Assembly: GCA_944326235.1 (NCBI GenBank)
Contig: CALVDH010000002.1
Span: 62,001-126,000 of the forward strand
Source: an uncultured Bacteroidales bacterium
GTDB taxonomy: Bacteria > Bacteroidota > Bacteroidia > Bacteroidales > UBA932
DNA length: 64,000 nucleotides
Reading direction: 5' to 3'
The notes beneath the pieces were generated by a model, which made no database searches, was not told the DNA's origin, and worked only from the letters and a program-made list of their open reading frames with translations. The translations under genes were made by a program, and so were the position numbers. Of this stretch, positions 51,868 to 60,408 are shown piece after piece; the first letter of the stretch is position 1; the number at the start of each line of letters is the position of its first letter.

Positions 51868-52740
51868 ATGAAAACGATATCCCGACTCCTGGCCTCGGCC
51901 CTCATCCTGTTCGTCAGCCTCACAGCTGCCCGCGCCATCAACCCGCAGAAAGAATACACCTACACCCCGAAGGACTTCGGCATCGAGTACGTCGAGGACT
52001 CGGTGGTAACCTCTGACGGGTACAGAATCAATATCTGGAATCTGCCCGGCACCGGGGAAAATGGAAGGTCCGTACTGATAGCCTGCGCCGACGCCGGTAA
52101 TATGGGACAATGGCTGGGGATAGGAGCGACACTCTGCTTCTTAGGCTACGACGTATGGATGTTCGACTACCGCGGTTTCGGAGGGAGCCAGGACTTCTCG
52201 ACGGACCGGGACATGCTCTACCACAGCGAGTATCTGCAGGATTTCGGGGCGGTACTGGAACATGTCGCCGTCCTCCGGGACAGGCCGGTGGACGTGCTGG
52301 CATTTTCAATGGGCACCATCATGGTCGGGGAGCATCTGCGGCAATACCCCGGCAGGAAGTCGCTCATCCGGAGCTGCGTCATGGACGGTTTCATCTCCGA
52401 TCCGGCGGAGAGCGTCAGGATTCTGAACGGGGACAATGACAATGACAATGGCAACGGCAGCGATAACGGCAATGCAGCCAATTCCGGCAGTGACGGAAAA
52501 TCCGTGCAACTGCCGGCAACTCCCCTCCTCTCCCCCGGCTTCCGTCCTCAGGACATCTCCGTCCCCATGCTGCTGATCCACGCCACGGAAGACACCGTCA
52601 GCCCCCGCCGCCTGCTCGAACCCCTGACCACCTCCCCGCTCGTCACCCTCCGTGAATTCGACTGCAAGCACCTCCAGGCCGCATTCACCCATACAGAAGA
52701 ATATTTCACCGCACTGGATACATTTCTCAAGGCGCACTGA
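51868..52740 (+). CDS. Exported alpha/beta hydrolase with an Asn/Asp/Gly-rich insert
   Basis: A 290-residue protein with signal peptide TISRLLASALILFVSLTAARA. The fold is shown by WMFDYRGFGGSQDFS, the nucleophile elbow AFSMGTIMVGEHL (Ser in SMG), the acid in LIHATEDTVSPRRLL and His in FDCKHLQAAF. It looks like the serine hydrolase group of small esterases. Before the acid is a low-complexity insert, about 26 residues of Asn, Asp, Gly and Ser (NGDNDNDNGNGSDNG), encoded by GACAAT-type microsatellite DNA that could expand or shrink. It is 9 nt from the zinc-ribbon gene upstream. Confidence 0.82.
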   Translation: MKTISRLLASALILFVSLTAARAINPQKEYTYTPKDFGIEYVEDSVVTSDGYRINIWNLPGTGENGRSVLIACADAGNMGQWLGIGATLCFLGYDVWMFDYRGFGGSQDFSTDRDMLYHSEYLQDFGAVLEHVAVLRDRPVDVLAFSMGTIMVGEHLRQYPGRKSLIRSCVMDGFISDPAESVRILNGDNDNDNGNGSDNGNAANSGSDGKSVQLPATPLLSPGFRPQDISVPMLLIHATEDTVSPRRLLEPLTTSPLVTLREFDCKHLQAAFTHTEEYFTALDTFLKAH

Positions 52741-52779
52741 GCCAGCCAACTCTCCCGCTGTCCCATCTTCCCTCTTTCC

Positions 52780-53067
52780 CACCTTCCGAAGGTGAGACGA
52801 TTCTCGGGGTTTTCTGCACACCTTCCGAAGGTGGGATTGAGCAACGGTACCGCTACAGCGCGTACAATGCCGTTCCCAGACTTTCTAGACATCTCCCACC
52901 TTCCGAAGGTGAGTTGTTTCTCGGGGTTTTCTGCTCACCTTCTGAAGGTGGGATTCAGCTACGACACCGCTACAGCGCGTATAATGCCGTTTCCAGACTT
53001 TCCAGACATCTTCCACCTTCCGAAGGTGAGACGTTTCACAGGGTTTTATGCACACCTTCCGAAGGTG
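52780..53067. repeat. 117-bp tandem repeat with six 15-bp palindromes
   Basis: CACCTTCCGAAGGTG (7-bp arms about a central C) starts at 52780, 52819, 52897, 52936, 53014 and 53053; the fourth has T for the central C. Spacing alternates 39 and 78 bp, so the repeat period is 117 bp and all distances are multiples of 39. The stretches between are also repeated (for example ACCGCTACAGCGCGTA twice). It lies between two genes, and the remaining 60 bp on either side hold nothing obvious. Reading frames through it exist only because the period is a multiple of three. Confidence 0.9.
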
Positions 53068-53128
53068 AGACTATTCTCAGGCCTTTCCGATTCCCACAAA
53101 CAACCTTTTACACATTTGCCCAAGAGCG

Positions 53129-53614
53129 TTACCCATTTCGTTGAGCAGCCACCGCAACGATCACGCGGACAATCAGAACGACTGCCGCTATCACAATGAG
53201 AGCGAGGATCACTGCGTAAATCCAGGACGGCATGGCCTGCGCCTTTCCGAGAGCGACCGCCAGTCCGGAATTGGAGACGGACGAATGAAGCAGCATGCAG
53301 ACAAAGCACAGGTGCGAGATAAAGTCCTTCACTGCGGAACTGACCCCTGGGGTAATCTTCGCCGGCTCCGGCTCCAACGTATTCATCAATTGCGGAGCAC
53401 GCTGACACGCCAAGAAGAACACATACGCAGCAGTAGCTATAACGCAGAGAATCAGCAGCGAAGTCATGTCACCCCAGCGGTCGGGCATCCCGTCTATACC
53501 GAAACGGGTAGGTATCCGCACACCTTCCAGCCTGTTCCAGAACAGCAGCGGATAGAAAGAGGCCAGCAGCACAGCCGCCGACACGATGTTGAATATCTTG
53601 CGTAACTGTTTCAT
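53129..53614 (-). CDS. DUF1648-like membrane protein
   Basis: A 161-residue inner-membrane protein with four hydrophobic segments. The sequence PLLFWNRLEGVRIPTRFGIDGMPDRWGDMTSL has the PxHF(N/G)xxGxPDRWG motif of DUF1648, the domain found in SdpI-type immunity proteins. Typical members are longer or carry a further SdpI domain; here only the first is present. Role unknown. The 3' end abuts the 117-bp repeat region. Confidence 0.8.
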   Translation of the reverse strand: MKQLRKIFNIVSAAVLLASFYPLLFWNRLEGVRIPTRFGIDGMPDRWGDMTSLLILCVIATAAYVFFLACQRAPQLMNTLEPEPAKITPGVSSAVKDFISHLCFVCMLLHSSVSNSGLAVALGKAQAMPSWIYAVILALIVIAAVVLIVRVIVAVAAQRNG

Positions 53615-53855
53615 ATTTTGCTCAGGTTATAATATCCGTAATTTGAAATAATGTCTGCTACAAGCACTTGTGCAAATTTACAAAAATTTACGGAGTATTC
53701 CGTCTTCTCACCTTAGGAATGTGGACTTCGGACCTTTATGCGAGCATGCTCTCTGCTTCGCCCCCGTCCTATAGCATTCCCGCCGGTATTCCTGATTCCG
53801 GACGGGCATCCCGGGCAGGGCCGGTGAGAGAGGCTTCTGTGGCAGGGCTGCGGCG

Positions 53856-54893
53856 CTACGGCTCGACGGCGACCTTGATGACTCCGTCGGCGTGTGAGGC
53901 GAAGAGGCGGTAGGCCTCCTCGATGCGGCTGAGGGGGAAGCGGTGGGTGATGAGCGGTGTGGCGTCGAGACGGCCGTCGGCGATGAGGCGGAGGATTTCC
54001 GCGCAGTCGCAGCCGTCCACCCCGCCGGTCTTGAATGTCAGGTTCTTGCCGTACATGTCGGGCAGGGGCAGCACCTGAGGGCGGTCGTACATGGCGACTA
54101 CGGTCACGACGGCATTGGGACGGGCGCACTCCCAGGCCATGCGGAAGGTCTCCTCCGTACCGGCCACCTCCAGAACGGTATCGGCACCTCCTTGTGCGCT
54201 ATATTCCAGAACAGTACACAAACAGTGCTCCGGGTCGGTCACCACCACCTCGGGATAATGCTCCCGGACAAAACGCCTGCGCTCCGGGGATTTCTCACAG
54301 ACAATGATGCGGCGGGGCCTGCGGAGCATCACGCACAGCAGGGTGCATATACCGGTAGGTCCGGCACCGATAATCAGGACGGTATCCTCCTCAGGAACGA
54401 TCTCAGAAATGCGGGCAGCCCAGAACCCGGTAGCCAGCAGGTCCCCGGTAAACAGCGCCTGAGCATCACTCACCCCGTCCGGAATGCGGGTCAGCCCCTG
54501 GTCGGCGTACGGCACCCGGACGTACTTCGCCTGACCGCCGTCGATGCGGCAGCCGAGGGCCCAGCCTCCGAGCGGGTCGCTGCAGTTGTTCACATAGCCG
54601 TGGCGGCAGAAGAAGCACGAGCCGCAGAACGTCTCCACATTGACCGCCACCCGGTCGCCCGGCCGGACAGAGCCCACGGCAGAGCCGACGGCCTCCACCA
54701 CCCCGACCATCTCGTGTCCGAGAGTAATCCCAGGCACGGCCCGGGGTACGCTTCCGTGCAGAATATGCAGGTCACTCGTGCAGATGCTCCCGAGGGTCAC
54801 CCGCACCAGGGCATCGCGCGGTCCCTGCAGCTGCGGCTCCGGTTTGTCGAGCAGGGCCGCCTTTCCTTGTCCAAGATACGTATAGGCTTTCAT
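53856..54893 (-). CDS. Zinc-dependent medium-chain alcohol dehydrogenase
   Basis: A 345-residue NAD(P)-linked dehydrogenase. Catalytic zinc ligands are in [14 protein letters not shown] and [14 protein letters not shown]. The structural zinc is held by four cysteines in [15 protein letters not shown]. The Rossmann fold is [20 protein letters not shown]. The C-terminal [27 protein letters not shown] is typical of the sorbitol/threonine dehydrogenase-like group. The substrate cannot be named. The ATG at 54893 was chosen because the -7 box at 54900-54907 leaves no room for the longer reading upstream. Divergent from xpt. Confidence 0.9.
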   Translation of the reverse strand: MKAYTYLGQGKAALLDKPEPQLQGPRDALVRVTLGSICTSDLHILHGSVPRAVPGITLGHEMVGVVEAVGSAVGSVRPGDRVAVNVETFCGSCFFCRHGYVNNCSDPLGGWALGCRIDGGQAKYVRVPYADQGLTRIPDGVSDAQALFTGDLLATGFWAARISEIVPEEDTVLIIGAGPTGICTLLCVMLRRPRRIIVCEKSPERRRFVREHYPEVVVTDPEHCLCTVLEYSAQGGADTVLEVAGTEETFRMAWECARPNAVVTVVAMYDRPQVLPLPDMYGKNLTFKTGGVDGCDCAEILRLIADGRLDATPLITHRFPLSRIEEAYRLFASHADGVIKVAVEP

Positions 54894-54899
54894 AGAGCG

Positions 54900-54907
54900 C
54901 AAAATTA
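54900..54907 (-). promoter_or_regulatory. -7 box for the alcohol dehydrogenase gene, leaderless geometry
   Basis: The minus strand reads TAATTTTG and ends 6 nt before the ATG. Confidence 0.55.
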
Positions 54908-54910
54908 ATG

Positions 54911-54918
54911 TATATTCG
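54911..54918 (+). promoter_or_regulatory. -7-like box for xpt
   Basis: TATATTCG has one mismatch to TAnnTTTG and starts 32 nt before the ATG. It is of the same TTCG variant as the trpB2 promoter. Confidence 0.4.
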
Positions 54919-54942
54919 CGACAATTATTCACACACCATCCC

Positions 54943-55530
54943 ATGAAACTGCTCGATGACCGCATACTCCAGGACGGCCGGTCCCTGCCCGGAGGGATCC
55001 TCAAGGTGGACAGCTTCCTCAACCACCAGCTCGACCCCAACCTGATGTACGAGGTGGCCCGCGAGTTCAGCCGCCGCTTCGACAACGTCAGCTACAACAA
55101 GATAGTCACCATCGAGGCCAGCGGCATCGCCCCAGCCATCATGCTCGGCTACATCCGCCAGCTGCCCGTAGTCTTCATCAAGAAGAAACAGCCCAGCACC
55201 ATGGACGGCATGCTCATCTCAGAGGTCCACTCCTTCACCAAGGACCGCACCTACACAGTCTGCATCAGCCGCAACTTCCTCACCCCCTCCGACCGCGTCA
55301 TCTTCATCGACGACTTCTTAGCGTACGGCAACGCGGCCATGGGCATGATCGACCTCGCCCGCCAGTCAGGCGCTTCCATCGCCGGCATGGGATTCATCAT
55401 AGAGAAAGGCTTCCAGGGCGGCGGCGACCGCCTGCGGCAGATGGGCTACAACATCCAGAGCCTCGCCATCGTAGACAGCCTCGACGGATGCCGCATCACC
55501 CTCAGAAAACAGAATACACCCGTGCGCTGA
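54943..55530 (+). CDS. xpt: Xanthine phosphoribosyltransferase
   Basis: Salvages xanthine to XMP with PRPP. The 195-residue length is typical. The N terminus [34 protein letters not shown] is the Xpt signature. [19 protein letters not shown] is the GAP loop region, and the PRPP-binding site is [19 protein letters not shown] (normally DDFLANG; Tyr for Asn-adjacent Ala is a small change). No purine riboswitch is seen in the short 5' region. Divergent from the alcohol dehydrogenase, with overlapping promoter boxes. Confidence 0.96.
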   Translation: MKLLDDRILQDGRSLPGGILKVDSFLNHQLDPNLMYEVAREFSRRFDNVSYNKIVTIEASGIAPAIMLGYIRQLPVVFIKKKQPSTMDGMLISEVHSFTKDRTYTVCISRNFLTPSDRVIFIDDFLAYGNAAMGMIDLARQSGASIAGMGFIIEKGFQGGGDRLRQMGYNIQSLAIVDSLDGCRITLRKQNTPVR

Positions 55531-55602
55531 CGACAGCATCAGAGCGGTAAAACAACATCCATGCACGCACGGCACAATATGCCGTAGATAACAATTTTGG
55601 TA

Positions 55603-55635
55603 TTTTCGTGCACTTTTTTGAAAATTTTCGTGCAC
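55603..55635. promoter_or_regulatory. Direct repeat TTTTCGTGCAC upstream of the pectin locus
   Basis: TTTTCGTGCAC occurs at 55603-55613 and 55625-55635, 22 bp apart, or two helix turns. The second copy sits at the -33 position of the promoter below. Inverted cores TGCACGAAA recur at 55804-55812 and 55833-55841 inside the GH28 gene. Likely sites for a locus regulator. Confidence 0.6.
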
Positions 55636-55653
55636 GGGAACGGAAATATGTTT

Positions 55654-55661
55654 ATCTTTGT
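55654..55661 (+). promoter_or_regulatory. -7 box of the pectin utilisation locus
   Basis: TATCTTTG matches TAnnTTTG, 26 nt before the GTG start of the GH28 gene. The -33 consensus is absent and replaced by a TTTTCGTGCAC copy, which suggests activator dependence. Confidence 0.6.
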
Positions 55662-55687
55662 AACGTAATTACAAAAAAGAAACACGC

Positions 55688-57355
55688 GTGAAATCTAAAC
55701 TTATTTCGAGACAAGTTCTCAAAGCATTGGTTTTAAGCGCTTTCTGCGCAACAACACCGACGGCCGGCACCTCTTCTCCCGAGGAGTCAGGCACATCTTT
55801 TTTTGCACGAAACACCGTGTACGCACCCGAAATGCACGAAACAACCCATTCCGCCGCCACTGACGGATACAGAACCGCGAGCGACTGCGAATTCGCACAC
55901 CTATATAATAACCTCCCCTTCGAGATGCCCCGCGTAACCCGCCCCGAGATTCCCGACCGCCGGGTATGCCTTACCGACTTCGGAGCCGTAGGTGACGGCG
56001 TAACCCTGAACACCGAAGCATTCGCACGGGCCATCGACGCTCTCGCAGAGCAGGGCGGCGGCCACCTGGATGTACCCGCCGGTATCTGGCTCACCGGCCC
56101 TATCACACTCAGAAGCAACATTGACCTGCATCTGACTCAGAACGCGGTGATTCTCTTCTCCCCCGACAAAGATCTCTACCCCATCATAGAGACTTCCTTC
56201 GAAGGTCTCGACACCCGCCGCTGCACCTCCCCCATCAACGCCTACAGGGAGAAAAATATCTCCATCACAGGCGAGGGAGTGATCGACGGCTCCGGTGACG
56301 CATGGAGACCTCTGAAAAAATCCAAGGTCACATCCTCCCAGTGGAAGGAAAAAGTGGCCTCCGGCGGAGTGCTCAACGAAAAGGGCAACACCTGGTACCC
56401 CTCCGAGGACTACATCCGCGCGGAGCAGCTCAGCGACAAGGGTCTGAACGTCCCCATAGGTGAGTTCGACGATGAGTTCTGGGAGAGCGTCAGGGACTTC
56501 CTCCGTCCCGTGATGGTAAGCATCCGCGAGTGCGAGAACGTCCTCCTCGAGGGCCCCACATTCCAGAATTCTCCCGCATGGAACATACATCCCCTGATGT
56601 GCACCAACGTTATCGTTAACGACATCGTCGTGCGTAACCCCGCCTACTCCCAGAACGGAGACGGCATCGACATCGAGTCGTGTGAGAACGTAATCCTGAC
56701 CAATTCGTCATTCGACGTTGGCGACGACGGCATCTGCATCAAGTCCGGCAAGGACGAGGACGGTCGACGCAGGGCCATGCCCACCAGGAACCTGCTCATT
56801 GACAACTGCTTCGTCTACCACGGCCACGGCGGATTCGTAGTCGGCAGCGAGATGTCCGGCGGAGTCGAGAACATAGTAGTGTCCAACTGCCGCTTCCTCG
56901 GCACAGACGTAGGCCTGCGCTTCAAGAGCAAGAGGGGCCGCGGAGGCGTAGTCCGGAACATATTCATCAGAGACATCTACATGACCGATATTGTAACCGA
57001 GCCACTGCTCTTCGACCTCTTCTACGGCAACATGTCCGCAGTAGACGCCATGAAACAGCAGGGCAACTACAAGGAGCCAGAGCCCATGCCCGTGAACGAG
57101 ACCACTCCGGAGTTCCGCGACATCTACATCGAGCGCGTAGTCTGCAACGGAGCCTCCCGCGCCATGTACTTCAACGGCCTGCCGGAGATGCCCGTCTCCA
57201 ACATCCATGTCACCGACTGCGTCATCACCAGCCGCACCGGAGCACAGATATGCTTCTCCAAGGACGTGACCCTCACCAATGTAACCATTCACCCTGAGGA
57301 GGGAGAGCCCATCACCACATACAAAGTTGAGAATTACAAATATACAGAAAAGTAA
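55688..57355 (+). CDS. Glycoside hydrolase family 28 polygalacturonase
   Basis: A 555-residue exported enzyme that hydrolyses galacturonic acid linkages in pectin (homogalacturonan). The N terminus has a signal-like stretch (LKALVLSAFCATTPTAG) and the start codon is GTG, the only one that fits the -7 box. GH28 catalytic motifs occur in order: NGDGIDIESCENVILTNS, FDVGDDGICIKSGKDEDG, YHGHGGFVVGSEMSGG and the RxK element LRFKSKRGRGG. The parallel beta-helix start is LTDFGAVGDGVTLNTEAFARAIDAL. It is the first gene of a five-gene pectin locus, 62 nt before the next gene. Confidence 0.95.
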   Translation: MKSKLISRQVLKALVLSAFCATTPTAGTSSPEESGTSFFARNTVYAPEMHETTHSAATDGYRTASDCEFAHLYNNLPFEMPRVTRPEIPDRRVCLTDFGAVGDGVTLNTEAFARAIDALAEQGGGHLDVPAGIWLTGPITLRSNIDLHLTQNAVILFSPDKDLYPIIETSFEGLDTRRCTSPINAYREKNISITGEGVIDGSGDAWRPLKKSKVTSSQWKEKVASGGVLNEKGNTWYPSEDYIRAEQLSDKGLNVPIGEFDDEFWESVRDFLRPVMVSIRECENVLLEGPTFQNSPAWNIHPLMCTNVIVNDIVVRNPAYSQNGDGIDIESCENVILTNSSFDVGDDGICIKSGKDEDGRRRAMPTRNLLIDNCFVYHGHGGFVVGSEMSGGVENIVVSNCRFLGTDVGLRFKSKRGRGGVVRNIFIRDIYMTDIVTEPLLFDLFYGNMSAVDAMKQQGNYKEPEPMPVNETTPEFRDIYIERVVCNGASRAMYFNGLPEMPVSNIHVTDCVITSRTGAQICFSKDVTLTNVTIHPEEGEPITTYKVENYKYTEK

Positions 57356-57417
57356 CCTACAGCCGCACCGACGGACACAGCCGGCACGGCACGAACGCTG
57401 TAACTGACCATAGAACC

Positions 57418-59142
57418 ATGATAAAGACGACAATCAGAACTATTTCGCTCATCCTCGCAGCAGCCGCGGCAACCCTACTGCTGACATCATCTGCCGAACA
57501 GGAGCGCAGCAGCTTCACCATCCACCTCATCGGCGACTCCACCATGGCCCCCAAGGACCTGAGCGGAGGCAACCCCGAGCGCGGCTGGGGAATGATGTTC
57601 CCCAACTTCCTGGATGACAGCGTCAAGGTCATCAACTACGCCCACAACGGCCGCAGCACCAAGAGTTTCATGACCCTGGGACACTGGGCAAAGGTCGAGG
57701 CCAACCTCCAGAAAGGCGACTACCTCTTCATCCAGTTCGGGCACAATGACTCCAAGCAGTCCGACACCACCCGCTACGCAGCAGCGTGGGGAGCCTATCA
57801 GGACAATCTCCGCCATTATATTAAGGTAGCCCGCGAGAAAGGAGCCACCCCAGTCCTCCTCACCCCCGTCTCCCGCAGATGGTTCAAGGCCGACACCCTC
57901 GACGAGACCTGCCTGGAGGACTATCCTGAGGCCATGAAGCAGGTGGCCGAGCAGGAGAACGTCACCCTCCTGGACATCACCAAGGTCACCATGGACTGGC
58001 TCAAGAGCCTGGGTGACACCGCCTCACGGGAATACTTCATGTGGGTCGCACCCGGCACGGTTCCCGCCATGCCTGAGGGCAAGACCGACAACACCCATAC
58101 CAACGCCAAGGGTGCCCGCAAAGTAGCGGGCCTCGTATGCAGTGAGATAGCGAAACAGTTACCCGAGATAGCCCGTCACTTCGTCTACTACGATATCGTA
58201 GTGGCCCAGGACGGTACCGGCGACTACTTCACGGTGCAGGAAGCCATCGACGCCTGCCCCGACTACTCCCACGAGGAGATTACCAGGATCCTGATCCGCA
58301 ACGGGGTCTACAACGAGATGGTAACCATCCCCCACAACAAGTTCCGCCTCCACATCATCGGTGAGAGCGCCGACAGCACCGTCATTTCCTGCGGCAAGTA
58401 CGCCAAGCAGATGTGGCCCGGCAGGGACTTCAACGTCGGCACATCGGGCAGCGCCGGATTCTACATCCACTCCTCCTACGTGACCATCGAGAACCTCACG
58501 ATACTCAACCCCGCCGGCGAGGGCAAGGAGATAGGCCAGGCAGTAGCCCTCTTCACCAACGGCGACCACCTCTACTTCAAGAACTGCCGCATCATCGCCA
58601 ACCAGGACACCATCTACACCTACGGACGCTGGAACAAGGAAGGCGGTCCCTGCCGCAACTACTTCCTGAACTGCTACATCGAGGGCACCACCGACTTCAT
58701 CTTCGGCCCCTCCGTCGCCTACTTCGAGAACTGCACTATCCACAGCAAGAAGAACAGCTACGTGACGGCAGCCTCCACCCCCGAAGGCCAGAAATACGGC
58801 TACGTCTTCCACAACTGCCGCCTGACTGCCGCCGAGGGCGTGGACAAGGTCTACCTAGGCCGTCCCTGGAGACCCTACGCCAACACCGTCTTCATCGACT
58901 GCGAGCTCGGATCCCACATCCATCCCGACGGCTGGAAGAGCTGGCCCCGGGAGCTCTGGCCCTCCGGTGAGGGCACCGCATTCTACGCAGAGTACGGCAG
59001 CTATGGTCCCGGCGCCTCTCCTGACACCAGGGTAAAATGGTCTACCCAGCTGACCAGGAAACAGGCGGCTGAATACACCTTCGAGAAGGTAATGCACCAG
59101 GACACCGACACCAAGGCATGGAACCCCGAGGACAACAGATAG
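57418..59142 (+). CDS. CE12 rhamnogalacturonan acetylesterase / CE8 pectin methylesterase fusion
   Basis: A 574-residue exported two-enzyme protein. The N-terminal half (about 28-245) is a SGNH/GDSL acetylesterase of CE12: FTIHLIGDSTMAPKD (Ser block), FIQFGHNDSKQSD, and the Asp/His block DNTHTNAKGARKVAGL. The C-terminal half (about 258-560) is a CE8 pectin methylesterase: VVAQDGTGDYFTVQEAIDACP, the catalytic GTTDFIFGPSVAYFENC, and KVYLGRPWRPYANTVFIDCEL. One chain would therefore remove both acetyl and methyl groups from pectin. Signal peptide LAAAAATLLLTSSAE. Located 62 nt after GH28 and 21 nt before GH105. Confidence 0.95.
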   Translation: MIKTTIRTISLILAAAAATLLLTSSAEQERSSFTIHLIGDSTMAPKDLSGGNPERGWGMMFPNFLDDSVKVINYAHNGRSTKSFMTLGHWAKVEANLQKGDYLFIQFGHNDSKQSDTTRYAAAWGAYQDNLRHYIKVAREKGATPVLLTPVSRRWFKADTLDETCLEDYPEAMKQVAEQENVTLLDITKVTMDWLKSLGDTASREYFMWVAPGTVPAMPEGKTDNTHTNAKGARKVAGLVCSEIAKQLPEIARHFVYYDIVVAQDGTGDYFTVQEAIDACPDYSHEEITRILIRNGVYNEMVTIPHNKFRLHIIGESADSTVISCGKYAKQMWPGRDFNVGTSGSAGFYIHSSYVTIENLTILNPAGEGKEIGQAVALFTNGDHLYFKNCRIIANQDTIYTYGRWNKEGGPCRNYFLNCYIEGTTDFIFGPSVAYFENCTIHSKKNSYVTAASTPEGQKYGYVFHNCRLTAAEGVDKVYLGRPWRPYANTVFIDCELGSHIHPDGWKSWPRELWPSGEGTAFYAEYGSYGPGASPDTRVKWSTQLTRKQAAEYTFEKVMHQDTDTKAWNPEDNR

Positions 59143-59163
59143 GACAATACAAGCAAGGACAAT

Positions 59164-60408
59164 ATGAAACGGTACACTACATTATCAATAATCACAGCAG
59201 CGGCGGCAGGAGCCTTCCTCCTGCTGACCGCATCCTGCTCATCAGGGAGCTCCCGCATTGACGGCAAGGCCAATGCCCTGAGCATGGTCCGCGCCGAGAT
59301 GAGCCGCTGCCCCGACGGCACCTATCTGGACGGAATGGAGGGACGGCTCAAGTGGAACTATACTACAGGACTCGAACTGATGTCCTTCCTCGAAGTATGG
59401 GAGGCATACGGCGGGGCTCCCGGGTATCAGGACATTTTCGATTACGTGCAGGACTGGTACGAAAGAGCGGTAGACACCGCCGGCGTCATCTACAAGTACA
59501 AGAAGTCCAACTTCAACACCGACCACGTCTGCCCCGGCAACGCCCTTTTCGTCCTCTATGACCGCACCGGCGATGCCCGCTGGATGACCGCCATGCAGAC
59601 CCTGCGCGACCAGCTCAAGGACCATCCCCGCACCAGTGAGGGCGGCTTCTGGCACAAGCAGACCTATCCCCATCAGATGTGGCTCGACGGCCTCTACATG
59701 GCCCAGCCCTTCTATGCCCACTATGCGACCGTCTATGATGCCCCTGAAGACAGAGACTCCATCTACAGGGACGTCATCAACCATTTCCTCACAGTGGCGA
59801 AACACACCTATGACCCCGCCACCGGCCTCTACCGCCACGCCTGGGACGAGTCCCGGCAGATGTTCTGGAGCGACTCCCTCACCGGACAGTCCGACCACGC
59901 CTGGGGCAGGGCCCTGGGCTGGTACACCATGGGCATAGTGGACGCACTCGACTACATTCCCGAAGGTACTGAGGGCCGCGACTCCCTCATCGCCATACTG
60001 CAGGGCATCTACGAAGTATTGCCCGAATACGCAGACCCCGCCACTGGCATGTGGTACCAGGTCCTCGACTGCCCCGGACGCGAGGGCAACTACCTCGAGG
60101 CCACCTGCTCCGCCATGTTCTCCTATTCCCTCCTCAAGGGAGTCCGCATGGGCTACCTCTCCCCCGACCTCAAGGACTGGGCCAGAAGCACCTACGAGGG
60201 CTTCCTCGACTATTTCCTCTACACAGATGAGCGGGGCCTGCCCGCCATCAAGGACTGCTGCGAAGTGGCAGGACTCGGCGGCAAGGAGAACCGCAGCGGC
60301 GACTACGAATACTACATCAACGAAAAGAGACGCAGCAATGACCCCAAGGGCGTAGGCCCCTACATCATGGCAAGCCTCGAATATGACAGACTTTTCAATG
60401 AAAAATAA
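59164..60408 (+). CDS. Glycoside hydrolase family 105 unsaturated rhamnogalacturonyl hydrolase
   Basis: A 414-residue lipoprotein (lipobox in LLLTASC) of the YteR/YesR type. It releases unsaturated galacturonic acid from oligosaccharides made by pectate or rhamnogalacturonan lyases. Alpha-barrel motifs include [37 protein letters not shown] (catalytic Asp in WLDG) and [24 protein letters not shown], then [30 protein letters not shown]. It acts on the products of the PL1 enzyme encoded next, which overlaps its end by 11 nt. Confidence 0.93.
   Translation: MKRYTTLSIITAAAAGAFLLLTASCSSGSSRIDGKANALSMVRAEMSRCPDGTYLDGMEGRLKWNYTTGLELMSFLEVWEAYGGAPGYQDIFDYVQDWYERAVDTAGVIYKYKKSNFNTDHVCPGNALFVLYDRTGDARWMTAMQTLRDQLKDHPRTSEGGFWHKQTYPHQMWLDGLYMAQPFYAHYATVYDAPEDRDSIYRDVINHFLTVAKHTYDPATGLYRHAWDESRQMFWSDSLTGQSDHAWGRALGWYTMGIVDALDYIPEGTEGRDSLIAILQGIYEVLPEYADPATGMWYQVLDCPGREGNYLEATCSAMFSYSLLKGVRMGYLSPDLKDWARSTYEGFLDYFLYTDERGLPAIKDCCEVAGLGGKENRSGDYEYYINEKRRSNDPKGVGPYIMASLEYDRLFNEK

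Noticed and set aside
52780-53067. CRISPR array
   Set aside because: Repeat units are 15 bp palindromes, and the intervening stretches are themselves repeated rather than unique. No cas gene is in the window.
52792-53199. 135-codon frame through the 117-bp repeats
   Set aside because: The repeat period is a multiple of three, so frames stay open by chance. No start context or family resemblance, and the product simply mirrors the DNA repeat.
53615-53855. Possible gene in the gap between the DUF1648-like protein and the alcohol dehydrogenase
   Set aside because: The only frame is short and runs into the dehydrogenase antisense. No promoter box, start context or motif was found.
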